IMG/VR virus record: IMGVR_UViG_3300007640_009548 | Coordinates: 1-29,642 of that record | DNA length: 29,642 nucleotides | Reading direction: 5' to 3' (one strand) | Source of the DNA: a virus | Shown here: one piece after another, positions 1 to 6,702 of the stretch | How the letters are laid out: each line of letters begins with the position of its first letter | Numbering within the stretch: the stretch's first letter is position 1 | Program-made: the position numbers and the translations under genes | The notes under the pieces: model-generated | Databases searched by the model: none | The model's input: only the letters and a program-made list of their open reading frames with translations | What the model was told of the DNA's origin: nothing

Positions 1-141
1 TCATTTAGATATGGAATGAGTTTATCTATATTAAGTGAAGCAATTACTCTATCAGGCCACAGAATTATTCAAGAATCAGCTTTATGTGCTAATAGACATA
101 TGAATCGTGTAATTAGAGGACAAGAAAAATTAGAATTATAA
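1..141 (+). CDS. 43: DNA polymerase family B (gp43-like), N-terminal part, 3' end only
   Basis: The open frame runs from base 1 to a TAA at 139-141 and gives the last 46 residues of a protein cut by the window edge. The piece SFRY followed by EAITLSG matches the palm helix that comes after motif B and before motif C in T4-like gp43 (FRY...AIT..G in T4). The protein stops before the catalytic YxDTDS motif, which is in the separate gene at 408. So this is the N-terminal half of a split replicative polymerase; its exonuclease domain and motifs A and B should lie upstream of the window. The stop overlaps the next start (TAATG). The fold assignment is from memory of the family and the fragment is short. 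Confidence 0.75.
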   Translation, partial: SFRYGMSLSILSEAITLSGHRIIQESALCANRHMNRVIRGQEKLEL

Positions 142-407
142 TGGCTTTAAAAAAACAATCAATAAGAAAAAACATGCACATTACAGTGGATGGGAAAGAA
201 TTATCTAAAGATGATATTATTTCTTTAAGTGAAGAATGGACTGAAGTTCAAGAAAACTTTTTTAGAAAAATGTTAAAGCAAGGCGGGCATTTTAAACTTA
301 AAGGTCGTAAATTTATAGTTGAATTAGCTGAAGCAGATAATAAAAGATCTGATGGAAGTAAAGACGGAGGAATAATCCCAGTACCTGGAGAAGACGGAAA
401 ATTTTAA
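141..407 (+). CDS. unknown 88-aa protein between the two polymerase halves
   Basis: I do not recognise this protein. It fills the whole gap between the polymerase N part (start overlaps that stop as TAATG) and the C part (ATG directly after its TAA), so it should be co-translated with both. It has a short charged N-terminus, a predicted helix around residues 28-45 (EEWTEVQENFF), a basic beta-like stretch GGHFKLKGRKF at about 48-58, and a Gly/Asp-rich, probably disordered tail (SDGSKDGGIIPVPGEDGKF). It shows no HNH, GIY-YIG or LAGLIDADG motif, so it is not an obvious homing endonuclease. It could be a small conserved phage protein, a polymerase accessory factor or, speculatively, a peptide substrate of the radical SAM enzyme downstream. 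Confidence 0.75.
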   Translation: MALKKQSIRKNMHITVDGKELSKDDIISLSEEWTEVQENFFRKMLKQGGHFKLKGRKFIVELAEADNKRSDGSKDGGIIPVPGEDGKF

Positions 408-1373
408 ATGAAACACTTAGAAGAAACACCCTGGTTTATTTGCGATAAAGAAGATAAGAATTACTGTGCTTATGTTGACACAGATTCTAATTACTTTAAT
501 GCTGAACCTATATTAAAACATTTATATCCTAATTTTGAATCATTTTCAGATGAAGAAAAAGATGAAAAGTTAGAGAGTGTTGCTTTAGCATATCAAGATA
601 TTATTACAGATCATTATGATATTTTAGCTAAAGAATGTTTTAATGTTTATAAATTTCCTTGGTTTAAAGATAAAGAAAAAGATCATTGGTTAGAAATGAA
701 AACAGAATGTGTTATTCGTTCTGCCTATTTTAGAGCAACAAGACGATATGCACAATGGATTACTAAACAAGAGGGAATTGCTAAAGAAACTTTAGATATT
801 AAAGGTTTAGAGTTTATGAAAGCAAATTTTCCACCTATTTTAGGAGATTTTTTTAATGATATCCTACAACAAGTACTAAAAGGGGAACAGCATGATAGTA
901 TTATAGAACAAATCAAAGTATTTAAAAAACAAATATTAGATGGTACTATTCCTTTAGCTAAATTAGGTAACCCAACAGCTGTAAAAAAATTAGAAAAATA
1001 CAGTGGTAAAAGTGCTCGTGCGGGTGAAATGTTTACTGAAATATTAAAAGGTGCTCCCGCTCCTGTAAGAGCAGCTATTCGTTATAATGATTTACTTAGA
1101 TTATGGCAGTTAGATAGAAAGTATAACCTAATTACGATGGCAGATAAAGTAAAGTGGATTTATTTAAAGGATAACCCCTATAAAATAGATGCATTAGCAT
1201 TTTTTGATTACCAACTACCAGACAAAATAGTAGATTTTTTAGATACTTATGCTGATAGACAGAAAGTATTTGATTCCATATTATTAAATAAATTAGAGGG
1301 CTTTTTCTCAGACCTTGGATGGAGTTTAAATCTTAATCCTTATGTAAATGCCTTAAAATCTTTTGAAATATGA
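408..1373 (+). CDS. 43: DNA polymerase family B (gp43-like), C-terminal part with motif C
   Basis: This 321-aa protein carries the palm motif C (AYVDTDSNYF, catalytic Asp24 and Asp26), then RRYA at 112-115 and KGLE at 132-135. These correspond to the KKRYA and K-x-G-x-E elements of the B-family palm and thumb. The remainder matches the gp43 thumb and C-terminus in order. T4 gp43 is a single chain of about 900 residues; here the chain begins about 23 residues before motif C, so the active site must be assembled from two polypeptides. The extreme C-terminus (ALKSFEI) could be the clamp-binding tail, but this is not clear. The stop overlaps the next start (ATGA). The polymerase call is strong; function of the split enzyme is inferred. 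Confidence 0.88.
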   Translation: MKHLEETPWFICDKEDKNYCAYVDTDSNYFNAEPILKHLYPNFESFSDEEKDEKLESVALAYQDIITDHYDILAKECFNVYKFPWFKDKEKDHWLEMKTECVIRSAYFRATRRYAQWITKQEGIAKETLDIKGLEFMKANFPPILGDFFNDILQQVLKGEQHDSIIEQIKVFKKQILDGTIPLAKLGNPTAVKKLEKYSGKSARAGEMFTEILKGAPAPVRAAIRYNDLLRLWQLDRKYNLITMADKVKWIYLKDNPYKIDALAFFDYQLPDKIVDFLDTYADRQKVFDSILLNKLEGFFSDLGWSLNLNPYVNALKSFEI

Positions 1374-2266
1374 TAAAAAAAAGAGAATATTGGAAAACTA
1401 CTAAGTGGCCTACTTTAGAATTTACAACAACACTTTCTCTAAAAGGTTGTATTGTAGATTGTGCTTTTTGTCCCCAAAGAACTCTAGAAAAAATTTATCA
1501 TGCTCATAAGGGCCAACCAAAAGTATTATCTAAAGAAAATTTTGTAAAAATTATAGATAAATTACCAAAAGAAGTTAGGATTACATTTTCTGGGTTTACT
1601 GAACCTTGGTTAAATAAAGACTGTACCTCTATGGCTGAATATGCTCATTATGAAGGACATCCTGTATCAGCTTTTTCAACAGGAGTTGGGATGAAAGTTG
1701 AAGATGTTGATATAATTAAAGAAATTCCTTGGACTACTGGCCCTAACGGAGGATTTTGCTTACATTTACCCGATAATGAAAGAATTGCTAAACACCCACT
1801 TTCTAAAAAATTAAGTGATGTTTATAAAAGGTTTTATGAGGTACAAGATGAAATACAAGGTTTTTATGTAATGTGTATGGGAGAAGTTCATGATTCAGTT
1901 AAACATTTATGGTCTGATGTTCAAGTACCTAATTTTTGGTCACGAGCCGGAAATTTATTAGGAGAAGCACAAATTAAACCAGAATTAGCTAAAATAAGAG
2001 ATAGATTTAAACATAAAGATCATAAAGGACAACCTAGTACTTGTGGGTGTATTGAGCATTTATATCATAATGTAGTACTTCCAAATGGAGAAGTTTCCAT
2101 TTGTTGTATGGATTACAGTTTAGAAAAAATATTAGGAAATATTTTAGAAGAAGAATATGATGATATAATGCCTGCTCCACTTTCAACTTTTGATATTTGT
2201 GGTAGATGTGAAAATGGAATTAGCCCAAGTGATACAATAAAAAAATTAAATTTGGTTATAGAATGA
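1370..2266 (+). CDS. radical SAM protein with SPASM-like C-terminus
   Basis: The 298-aa protein has the radical SAM 4Fe-4S signature CIVDCAFC (Cys27, Cys31, Cys34; CxxxCxxC) close to the N-terminus. The C-terminal third has further cysteines: CGC, then LPNGEVSICC with LGNI after it, then CGRC. That pattern is typical of SPASM auxiliary-cluster domains. Such enzymes cleave S-adenosylmethionine to make radicals and often modify peptides or proteins. The substrate here is unknown, and there is no N-terminal peptide-recognition domain because the cluster motif starts at residue 27. It sits between polymerase and clamp genes with ATGA overlaps at both ends, so it is expressed with the replisome. 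The fold call is firm; any role in DNA metabolism is inference from position. Confidence 0.85.
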   Translation: MIKKREYWKTTKWPTLEFTTTLSLKGCIVDCAFCPQRTLEKIYHAHKGQPKVLSKENFVKIIDKLPKEVRITFSGFTEPWLNKDCTSMAEYAHYEGHPVSAFSTGVGMKVEDVDIIKEIPWTTGPNGGFCLHLPDNERIAKHPLSKKLSDVYKRFYEVQDEIQGFYVMCMGEVHDSVKHLWSDVQVPNFWSRAGNLLGEAQIKPELAKIRDRFKHKDHKGQPSTCGCIEHLYHNVVLPNGEVSICCMDYSLEKILGNILEEEYDDIMPAPLSTFDICGRCENGISPSDTIKKLNLVIE

Positions 2267-2988
2267 TAAGTAAACAACAATTAAGTTCAGTTATTTCAAA
2301 ATACTATTTAAATGGTTTAAATAATCAGGTTAAATGGAGAATTAAAGATAATACACTTACAATTTATGCTGGTGAAGCAGGTAGGGTATGTAAAGTAGTA
2401 GCTAATAATTTTCCATTAGAGGATGCTGAATTAGGAGTATTTGATACTAATAAATTAAATAAATTATTATCTATTACTAATGGTGATTTGATTATATCAT
2501 TAGAAAAAATGAAAGCAATTTATACTAAAATGCACATTCAGGATTCTAATTATGATTTAACTTATTCATTAGCTGATACTTTAATTTTAGGTAAAAATAC
2601 ATGGTATGAAGATCCTGAAAACTTAGATATTAATATAACCCTAGAACCCGAAGATGTAGATGCTTTAATTAAAGCTAAAAATGCTTTAGGAGACATAGAT
2701 AATATGTTAATTACAACTACAACTGATTTTGATAGTAACCCTATATGTGAGTTTATATTTGGTGATAACACAGGATTTTCAAATAAAATTACTTATCAAG
2801 TAAATGGTGGTAAAATAGAAAATAATAGTTTAAGTATCCCCTTTAACTCTGATATTTTTAAAGATATATTAAATAATAATAAAGATATGAGTTTATGCAA
2901 ACTAAAATTATCAGATACTGGTATATTAAAGTTGGAATTTATATCTGAAGAAATTAACAGTGAATATTTTATAGCAAGAAATGAATAA
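2263..2988 (+). CDS. 45: DNA polymerase sliding clamp (gp45-like)
   Basis: The 241-aa length fits T4 gp45 (228 aa). ELGVFDTNKLNKLLSI resembles the gp45 segment IYDLNGFLGILS, and the C-terminal SEYFIARNE resembles the conserved closing strand of phage clamps. The protein would form the trimeric ring that tethers the polymerase and, in T4, also activates late transcription. It is encoded directly after the polymerase C part and the radical SAM gene (ATGA overlap) and overlaps the next gene by 8 bases. Clamp sequences diverge strongly, so the call rests on these short matches, the length and the replication context. Confidence 0.78.
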   Translation: MISKQQLSSVISKYYLNGLNNQVKWRIKDNTLTIYAGEAGRVCKVVANNFPLEDAELGVFDTNKLNKLLSITNGDLIISLEKMKAIYTKMHIQDSNYDLTYSLADTLILGKNTWYEDPENLDINITLEPEDVDALIKAKNALGDIDNMLITTTTDFDSNPICEFIFGDNTGFSNKITYQVNGGKIENNSLSIPFNSDIFKDILNNNKDMSLCKLKLSDTGILKLEFISEEINSEYFIARNE

Positions 2989-3622
2989 GAAAAAAACACA
3001 TTACAAAGACACAAGCCCAGATGAAAATCATGGGCAAGTAAAAACAAACCAATTTACAACAAATCCTGATTTAAAACATAGGATATTTGTTATGGATAAC
3101 TTTTACACAAATCCCGAAAAACTAAGACAATTTGCGGTTCAACAATGGTATTTTGATGATGAAGGATTTGAAGGATTAAGAACAAGAAAACAATTCTTTT
3201 TTGAAGGTGTAAAAGAAAAATTTGAAAGTACTATAGGTAAAAAAATTACCAAATGGGAAGAACATGGGATGAATGCTAGATTTCAAAGTCATAAAGCAGA
3301 TTTCAGACCTGTTTATCATTGTGATAGTCAAACCTGGGCAGCTGCTGTTTATTTAAACCCTAATGCCCCTTATGAAGCAGGAACAGCTTTTTACGCTCAT
3401 AAAAATACAGGTTTAAGAGGTGGAGAAGAAGAAATTGGGTATGCTTTTAATGATAAAACATGGGTTGATTCAACCCCTTATATTAAAGTAGATGAAATTG
3501 GAAATGTATTTAATAGATGTGTTATTTGGGATGCCAGATTAATTCATGCAGCTCCTGTTTACTTTGGGTGGGATATTGATACAGCAAGATTAACACAAGT
3601 ATTCTTTTTTGATACAGAGTAA
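2981..3622 (+). CDS. 2OG-Fe(II) oxygenase-like protein (DUF6445 type)
   Basis: The 213-aa protein has a double-stranded beta-helix pattern with a likely iron-binding triad: His113-x-Asp115 in YHCDSQ, followed by AAVYLNP, and a distal His189 in LIHAAP. ARLTQVFFF near the end supplies the Arg normally used to hold 2-oxoglutarate. The overall pattern resembles DUF6445-type proteins, which occur in marine phages. The substrate is unknown; amino-acid, sugar or nucleotide hydroxylation are all possible. Its start lies inside the 3' end of the clamp gene (8-base overlap), making it the last gene of the replication block before a 105-base gap. The family is assigned from motif layout only. Confidence 0.68.
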   Translation: MNKKKTHYKDTSPDENHGQVKTNQFTTNPDLKHRIFVMDNFYTNPEKLRQFAVQQWYFDDEGFEGLRTRKQFFFEGVKEKFESTIGKKITKWEEHGMNARFQSHKADFRPVYHCDSQTWAAAVYLNPNAPYEAGTAFYAHKNTGLRGGEEEIGYAFNDKTWVDSTPYIKVDEIGNVFNRCVIWDARLIHAAPVYFGWDIDTARLTQVFFFDTE

Positions 3623-3627
3623 AAAAA

Positions 3628-3642
3628 TTATATATGTATAAT
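3628..3642 (+). promoter_or_regulatory. candidate promoter element upstream of hsp20
   Basis: TTATATATGTATAAT lies in the 105-base gap before the Hsp20 gene. It belongs to a recurring TTATATATnTA family seen in several other gaps of the window (4210, 9918, 25254, 28249, 29269). A TATAAT hexamer is included at 3637-3642. A second candidate, TATGTTTA at 3673-3680, fits the Bacteroidota TAnnTTTG -7 element but lacks a good TTG. Transcript starts cannot be placed from sequence alone. The rest of the gap shows no gene or stable structure. Confidence 0.3.
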
Positions 3643-3727
3643 AGAACAAATAATGGAGCTAGGGCACATTGTTATGTTTAAAATTAAATTAACCCGAGTA
3701 GCTTAGGCACTCACAAAACTAAATGAT

Positions 3728-4144
3728 ATGAGTACATTATTCAATGAACGTACACCGTTCGATTTATTATTCCGAAACTTTTTTAAAGCAGACGGATCTT
3801 TCCAACCAACAACGTTTGATAACAAACAACCACACCCACTAGATATTTTTTATGACGAAGCAGGACTTCATTTTGAAATTGCCTGTACTGGTCTAACTAA
3901 AGAAGATATCCAACTAGAAATAGATGGGGATTTATTAAAAATTACTTACGATAAACCAAAAGAAGAAGAAGATTATACTGGCTATATCTATAAAGGTTTA
4001 GCTAAACGATCTTTTAATCTAGGTTATAAAGTAGCAGCTAAATTTGAATTAGAAAAATTAACTGCTGAAATGAAGGATGGTTTACTTCATATATTTGTTC
4101 CTATTGCGGAATCGAAAAAACCAAAAACAATCAAAATTAAATAA
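3728..4144 (+). CDS. small heat shock protein Hsp20 (alpha-crystallin family)
   Basis: The 138-aa protein has the alpha-crystallin fold order: N-terminal arm (NERTPFDLLFRNFF), beta-sandwich from about residue 38, the signature AEMKDGLLHIFVP (A-x-x-x-D/N-G-L-L), and the C-terminal IKIK, an I-x-I anchor for oligomer assembly. It would hold unfolding proteins in an ATP-independent way. Hsp20 genes are common in marine T4-like phages. It is the first of a chaperone group with GroES and GroEL, preceded by a 105-base gap with promoter-like sequence and followed by a 71-base gap with another promoter candidate. It may therefore be its own transcription unit. Confidence 0.93.
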   Translation: MSTLFNERTPFDLLFRNFFKADGSFQPTTFDNKQPHPLDIFYDEAGLHFEIACTGLTKEDIQLEIDGDLLKITYDKPKEEEDYTGYIYKGLAKRSFNLGYKVAAKFELEKLTAEMKDGLLHIFVPIAESKKPKTIKIK

Positions 4145-4160
4145 AAGTTATTAAAAAATA

Positions 4161-4192
4161 TGTGTCCTAGCGCATTATTTTTCGTATATTGA
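4161..4192 (+). promoter_or_regulatory. candidate Bacteroidota-type promoter for the 4216-GroES-GroEL operon
   Basis: TATATTGA at 4185-4192, preceded by TTTTCG, fits the TAnnTTTG -7 element. Twenty bases upstream is TGTG (4161-4164), a partial -33 TTG. The same TTTCGTATATT string recurs at 6426, 13291 and 25223. It leads to the start at 4216, which sits inside a TTATATATG string. The start of transcription is unproven. Confidence 0.4.
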
Positions 4193-4215
4193 CGTACAAA
4201 TAAAATAAGTTATAT

Positions 4216-4533
4216 ATGTCTACAAAACGAAAATCTATTCAAATTATTACGGATCCTTTATTAGAACCATTTTTTATTAGTAAAGATGAATACAGTTACA
4301 CAATTAAACAAAATGTAACATCAGATGCATCACACTTTAGATCTAATGGTAAAAGTAAAACGTATGAAAAAAGTCTTTATTATTATCCTACTTTTGCAAA
4401 TGCATTAAATAAAATTGCAGAATTAAAAACAGAAAATAAAGATTATAGTAATATACAAGAATATTTAGAAAATTATAAACAAATTAGTAATCAAATAAAA
4501 GAATATACAAATGGCATTAGAAGCACTATTTGA
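4216..4533 (+). CDS. conserved-looking phage protein of unknown function
   Basis: I do not recognise this 105-aa protein with certainty. It has beta-rich N-terminal residues (IQIITDPLLEPFFISKDEYSY), a YYYPTFANALNKIAELK segment typical of small phage proteins that end in a helix after a beta-sheet, and a charged C-terminal helix. The layout recalls DUF5405-type phage proteins, but that is only an impression. The start at 4216 lies within TTATATATG, after a promoter candidate. Its 3' end overlaps the GroES start by 23 bases, so the two are probably translationally coupled and share a transcript. Confidence 0.7.
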   Translation: MSTKRKSIQIITDPLLEPFFISKDEYSYTIKQNVTSDASHFRSNGKSKTYEKSLYYYPTFANALNKIAELKTENKDYSNIQEYLENYKQISNQIKEYTNGIRSTI

Positions 4534-4807
4534 TGCGGTTATAGTTAAACCGATTGAACTTGAAGAAACTACTTTTGGTAATATTATTGTACCAGATTTA
4601 GGTAAAGAAAAAAACGAAACTGGAACTGTTATAGCAGTAGGACCAGGTAAATCAACTATTACTGGTGATTTTATTCCTACACAAGTTAAAGTTGGGGATA
4701 AAGTAGTACTACCTACTATGGGTTTTACTAAATTACCTTACGATGGGGAAGAATATTATGTAGGACCAGAAAACCAAATATTAGCAAAAATTAACGACAA
4801 TGAGTAA
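4511..4807 (+). CDS. groES: co-chaperonin GroES
   Basis: The 98-aa length and order match GroES (97 aa in E. coli). The N-terminal DAVIVKPIELEETTFGNIIVP contains the mobile loop that docks on GroEL, followed by TGTVIAVGPGK, KVGDKVVLP and the C-terminal EEYYVGPENQILAKI, all typical of Cpn10. The heptamer would cap a GroEL ring. It overlaps the upstream unknown gene by 23 bases and the GroEL start by 8 bases. The mobile-loop hydrophobic triplet reads IIV-P rather than the usual I-V-L, which may tune it for the phage GroEL encoded next to it. Confidence 0.93.
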   Translation: MALEALFDAVIVKPIELEETTFGNIIVPDLGKEKNETGTVIAVGPGKSTITGDFIPTQVKVGDKVVLPTMGFTKLPYDGEEYYVGPENQILAKINDNE

Positions 4808-6419
4808 ACAAGTTATTTTAGGTTCTGAAGCAAGAACCAATTTAGTAAAAGGAATTGATACATTAGCAGATGCAGTTGTATCAACATTAGGACCAAATGG
4901 TCGAAATGTAGTAATAGCTAATGAACAAGGAGCACCACAATCAACTAAAGATGGTGTTACTGTTGCTAAATCAATTACACTAAAAGACCCAAACCAAGAA
5001 TTAGGGGTCCAATTAGTAAAACAAGCTGCAATTAAAACAGCTGAAAAAGCAGGTGATGGTACAACTACATCTACTTTATTAGCAAGAGAAATGATTAAAG
5101 CAGGATTACACGCTTTAAATAATAATGAAAATGCAGTTCAAATTAAAAGAGATATTGATGCTACTGTTAAAGAAGTAATAAATAATCTAAAAAATAATAT
5201 TGCAGAGGATATTTCAGGTGAAGAGCAATTAGAACAAATTGCTACAATTTCAGCAAATAATGATCCTGAAACTGGAAAATTAATTGCTACAGCAATTGAA
5301 AAAGTTGGAATGGAAGGAGTTGTCCATATTGAGGAGTCAAAAACTGGAGAAACTTATCTTGAAACTGTTGAAGGGTTACAGTTTGATAGAGGGTATAAAT
5401 CCCCTTATTTTGTTACAAATAATAGTACTATGACTGCTACTTTGGACAATCCCCTTATTCTTATAGCAGATCAAAAGTTAACACAAGTAAAAGAATTATT
5501 ACCTATTTTAGAAAGTGTATCAACACAGGCACGTTCACTTTTAATTATTGCTGAAGATATTGATAATGAAGCTTTAGCTACCCTTATTGTAAATAAAATG
5601 AGAGGTACAATGAAAGTTGTTGCTGTTAAAGCCCCTGATTTTGGTGATCGTAGAAAATTAGTTTTAGAAGATATTGCTATCACAACTGGTGGTCAGGTTT
5701 TTGATAAACAAAAAGGAATGAAACTTGATAAATTTAGTTGGGATTGGTTTGGTGAAGCAAGAACAGTAACTGTAGGAAAAGAACAAACAACAATTGTAGA
5801 TGGAAAAGGAGGAATTGAACCTATTGAAGCACGTATTGAAGAATTACAACAACAAATAGATAAAGCAACAACACCCTTTGAAACTGAAAAATTACAAGAA
5901 CGTTTAGCTAAATTTGTTGGGGGAGTTGCTATTATCCATGTAGGTGGAAATACTGAAACTGAAATGAAAGAAAAGAAAGATAGAGTTGATGATGCTTTAC
6001 ACGCAACAAAAGCAGCTATTGAAGAAGGAATAATACCTGGTGGTGGAACAGCATTATTATATGCGTCATCAGGCATTGAAGTTAAATCAACAGGTGCCGC
6101 TATTGTAGTAGAAGCATGTACTAAACCATTTAATCAAATCTTAGTTAATGCTGGCCATGATTCAGTTAAAGCACAAATTATAGCTGATGGGTTAGTTAAT
6201 TCCGGAAATGATGGTTGGTTAGGATATGATATTAAAACTGATAATACTGTTGATATGAAAGAAGCAGGTATTATCGATCCAACTAAAGTAGCTAGGACAG
6301 CATTACAAAATGCAGCATCAGTAGCAGGTACAGTACTACTTACAGAATGTACTGTTGTTAACGAACCAGAAGAAGAAAAACAACCTCAAATAGACCCCTC
6401 AATGATGGGGATGATGTAA
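4800..6419 (+). CDS. groEL: chaperonin GroEL
   Basis: This is a full-length 539-aa chaperonin (E. coli 548 aa). It has the nucleotide-binding GPNGRNVV (31-38) and AGDGTTT with Asp86 (Asp87 in E. coli), the equatorial RVDDALHATK with Asp398 (catalytic Asp398 in E. coli), the apical FDRGYKSPYF, LLIIAEDI, and KAPDFGDRRK. The C-terminal tail is short and ends in MMGMM, in place of longer GGM repeats. All residues needed for ATP hydrolysis that I can check are present, so it should be active. Complete GroEL genes are known in some virioplankton and jumbo phages but are uncommon. With GroES it could fold phage proteins, such as capsid proteins, that host GroEL handles poorly. Confidence 0.97.
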   Translation: MSKQVILGSEARTNLVKGIDTLADAVVSTLGPNGRNVVIANEQGAPQSTKDGVTVAKSITLKDPNQELGVQLVKQAAIKTAEKAGDGTTTSTLLAREMIKAGLHALNNNENAVQIKRDIDATVKEVINNLKNNIAEDISGEEQLEQIATISANNDPETGKLIATAIEKVGMEGVVHIEESKTGETYLETVEGLQFDRGYKSPYFVTNNSTMTATLDNPLILIADQKLTQVKELLPILESVSTQARSLLIIAEDIDNEALATLIVNKMRGTMKVVAVKAPDFGDRRKLVLEDIAITTGGQVFDKQKGMKLDKFSWDWFGEARTVTVGKEQTTIVDGKGGIEPIEARIEELQQQIDKATTPFETEKLQERLAKFVGGVAIIHVGGNTETEMKEKKDRVDDALHATKAAIEEGIIPGGGTALLYASSGIEVKSTGAAIVVEACTKPFNQILVNAGHDSVKAQIIADGLVNSGNDGWLGYDIKTDNTVDMKEAGIIDPTKVARTALQNAASVAGTVLLTECTVVNEPEEEKQPQIDPSMMGMM

Positions 6420-6437
6420 AATAATTTCGTATATTAT
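6407..6437 (+). promoter_or_regulatory. TTTCGTATATT element directly at a start codon
   Basis: TTTCGTATATT at 6425-6435 matches the string seen at 4180, 13291 and 25223. Here it abuts the ATG at 6436. As a -7 element it would start transcription a few bases inside the ORF, and the -33 position reads GGG instead of TTG. It may serve the downstream gp44 gene or not be a promoter at all. Confidence 0.2.
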
Positions 6438-6702
6438 GTCCGAAACTAAAATAGTAGAAGAATATATCCTTATCGCTAGGCGAGTTCCGCCTGGTGATAA
6501 GTGGCGTTTAATAGCAAATGAACCTGATGGTCCTGTACATAACACATTAACTGATGCTTTAGAAGCATATATGACTAAAACGGGATTTAGGGGTGAGTAT
6601 AGACTTGCCCCATTAAAGAGTGAATTATATGCTATAAGCACAGATGAAATTGAAGTACAACCAGAACCAGAGAAAAAATATTCAATATATGGGGAATACT
6701 AG
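6436..6702 (+). CDS. hypothetical protein upstream of the clamp loader
   Basis: I do not recognise this 88-aa protein. It starts with a beta-like strand (VEEYILIARRV), then PPGDKWRLIAN and a short helix (TLTDALEAYM) before another strand (GEYRLAPL) and a charged tail rich in Glu and Pro. That looks like a compact alpha/beta domain. It is 16 bases after GroEL and overlaps the likely start of gp44 (6689) by 14 bases, so it is probably coupled to clamp-loader translation. The upstream bases carry a TTTCGTATATT string right at the ATG, which makes the true start slightly uncertain. Confidence 0.65.
   Translation: MSETKIVEEYILIARRVPPGDKWRLIANEPDGPVHNTLTDALEAYMTKTGFRGEYRLAPLKSELYAISTDEIEVQPEPEKKYSIYGEY

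Noticed and set aside
139-408. Intein or group I intron in gene 43
   Set aside because: The ORF between the halves has its own start and stop, leaving no space for an intron, and it shows no intein splicing motif.
725-916. Minus-strand open frame inside the polymerase C part
   Set aside because: It is a shadow of a strongly supported coding region. All minus-strand frames in the window are opposite clear genes and show no recognisable protein.
1-1373. Simple frameshift breaking an intact polymerase gene
   Set aside because: The 267 bases between the halves are a well-formed ORF with no polymerase sequence, so no single indel restores one gene.
3653-3706. 17-codon ORF starting MELGHIV in the gap before hsp20
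   Set aside because: Too short, no coupling to neighbours and no conserved pattern; the gap is better explained as regulatory.
3623-3727. tRNA or small RNA gene in the gap
   Set aside because: I could find no cloverleaf or strong stem; no tRNA genes were seen elsewhere either.
6395-6410. CCCC...GGGG inverted repeat at the GroEL 3' end
   Set aside because: Only four base pairs and no T-run; it is too weak for a terminator.
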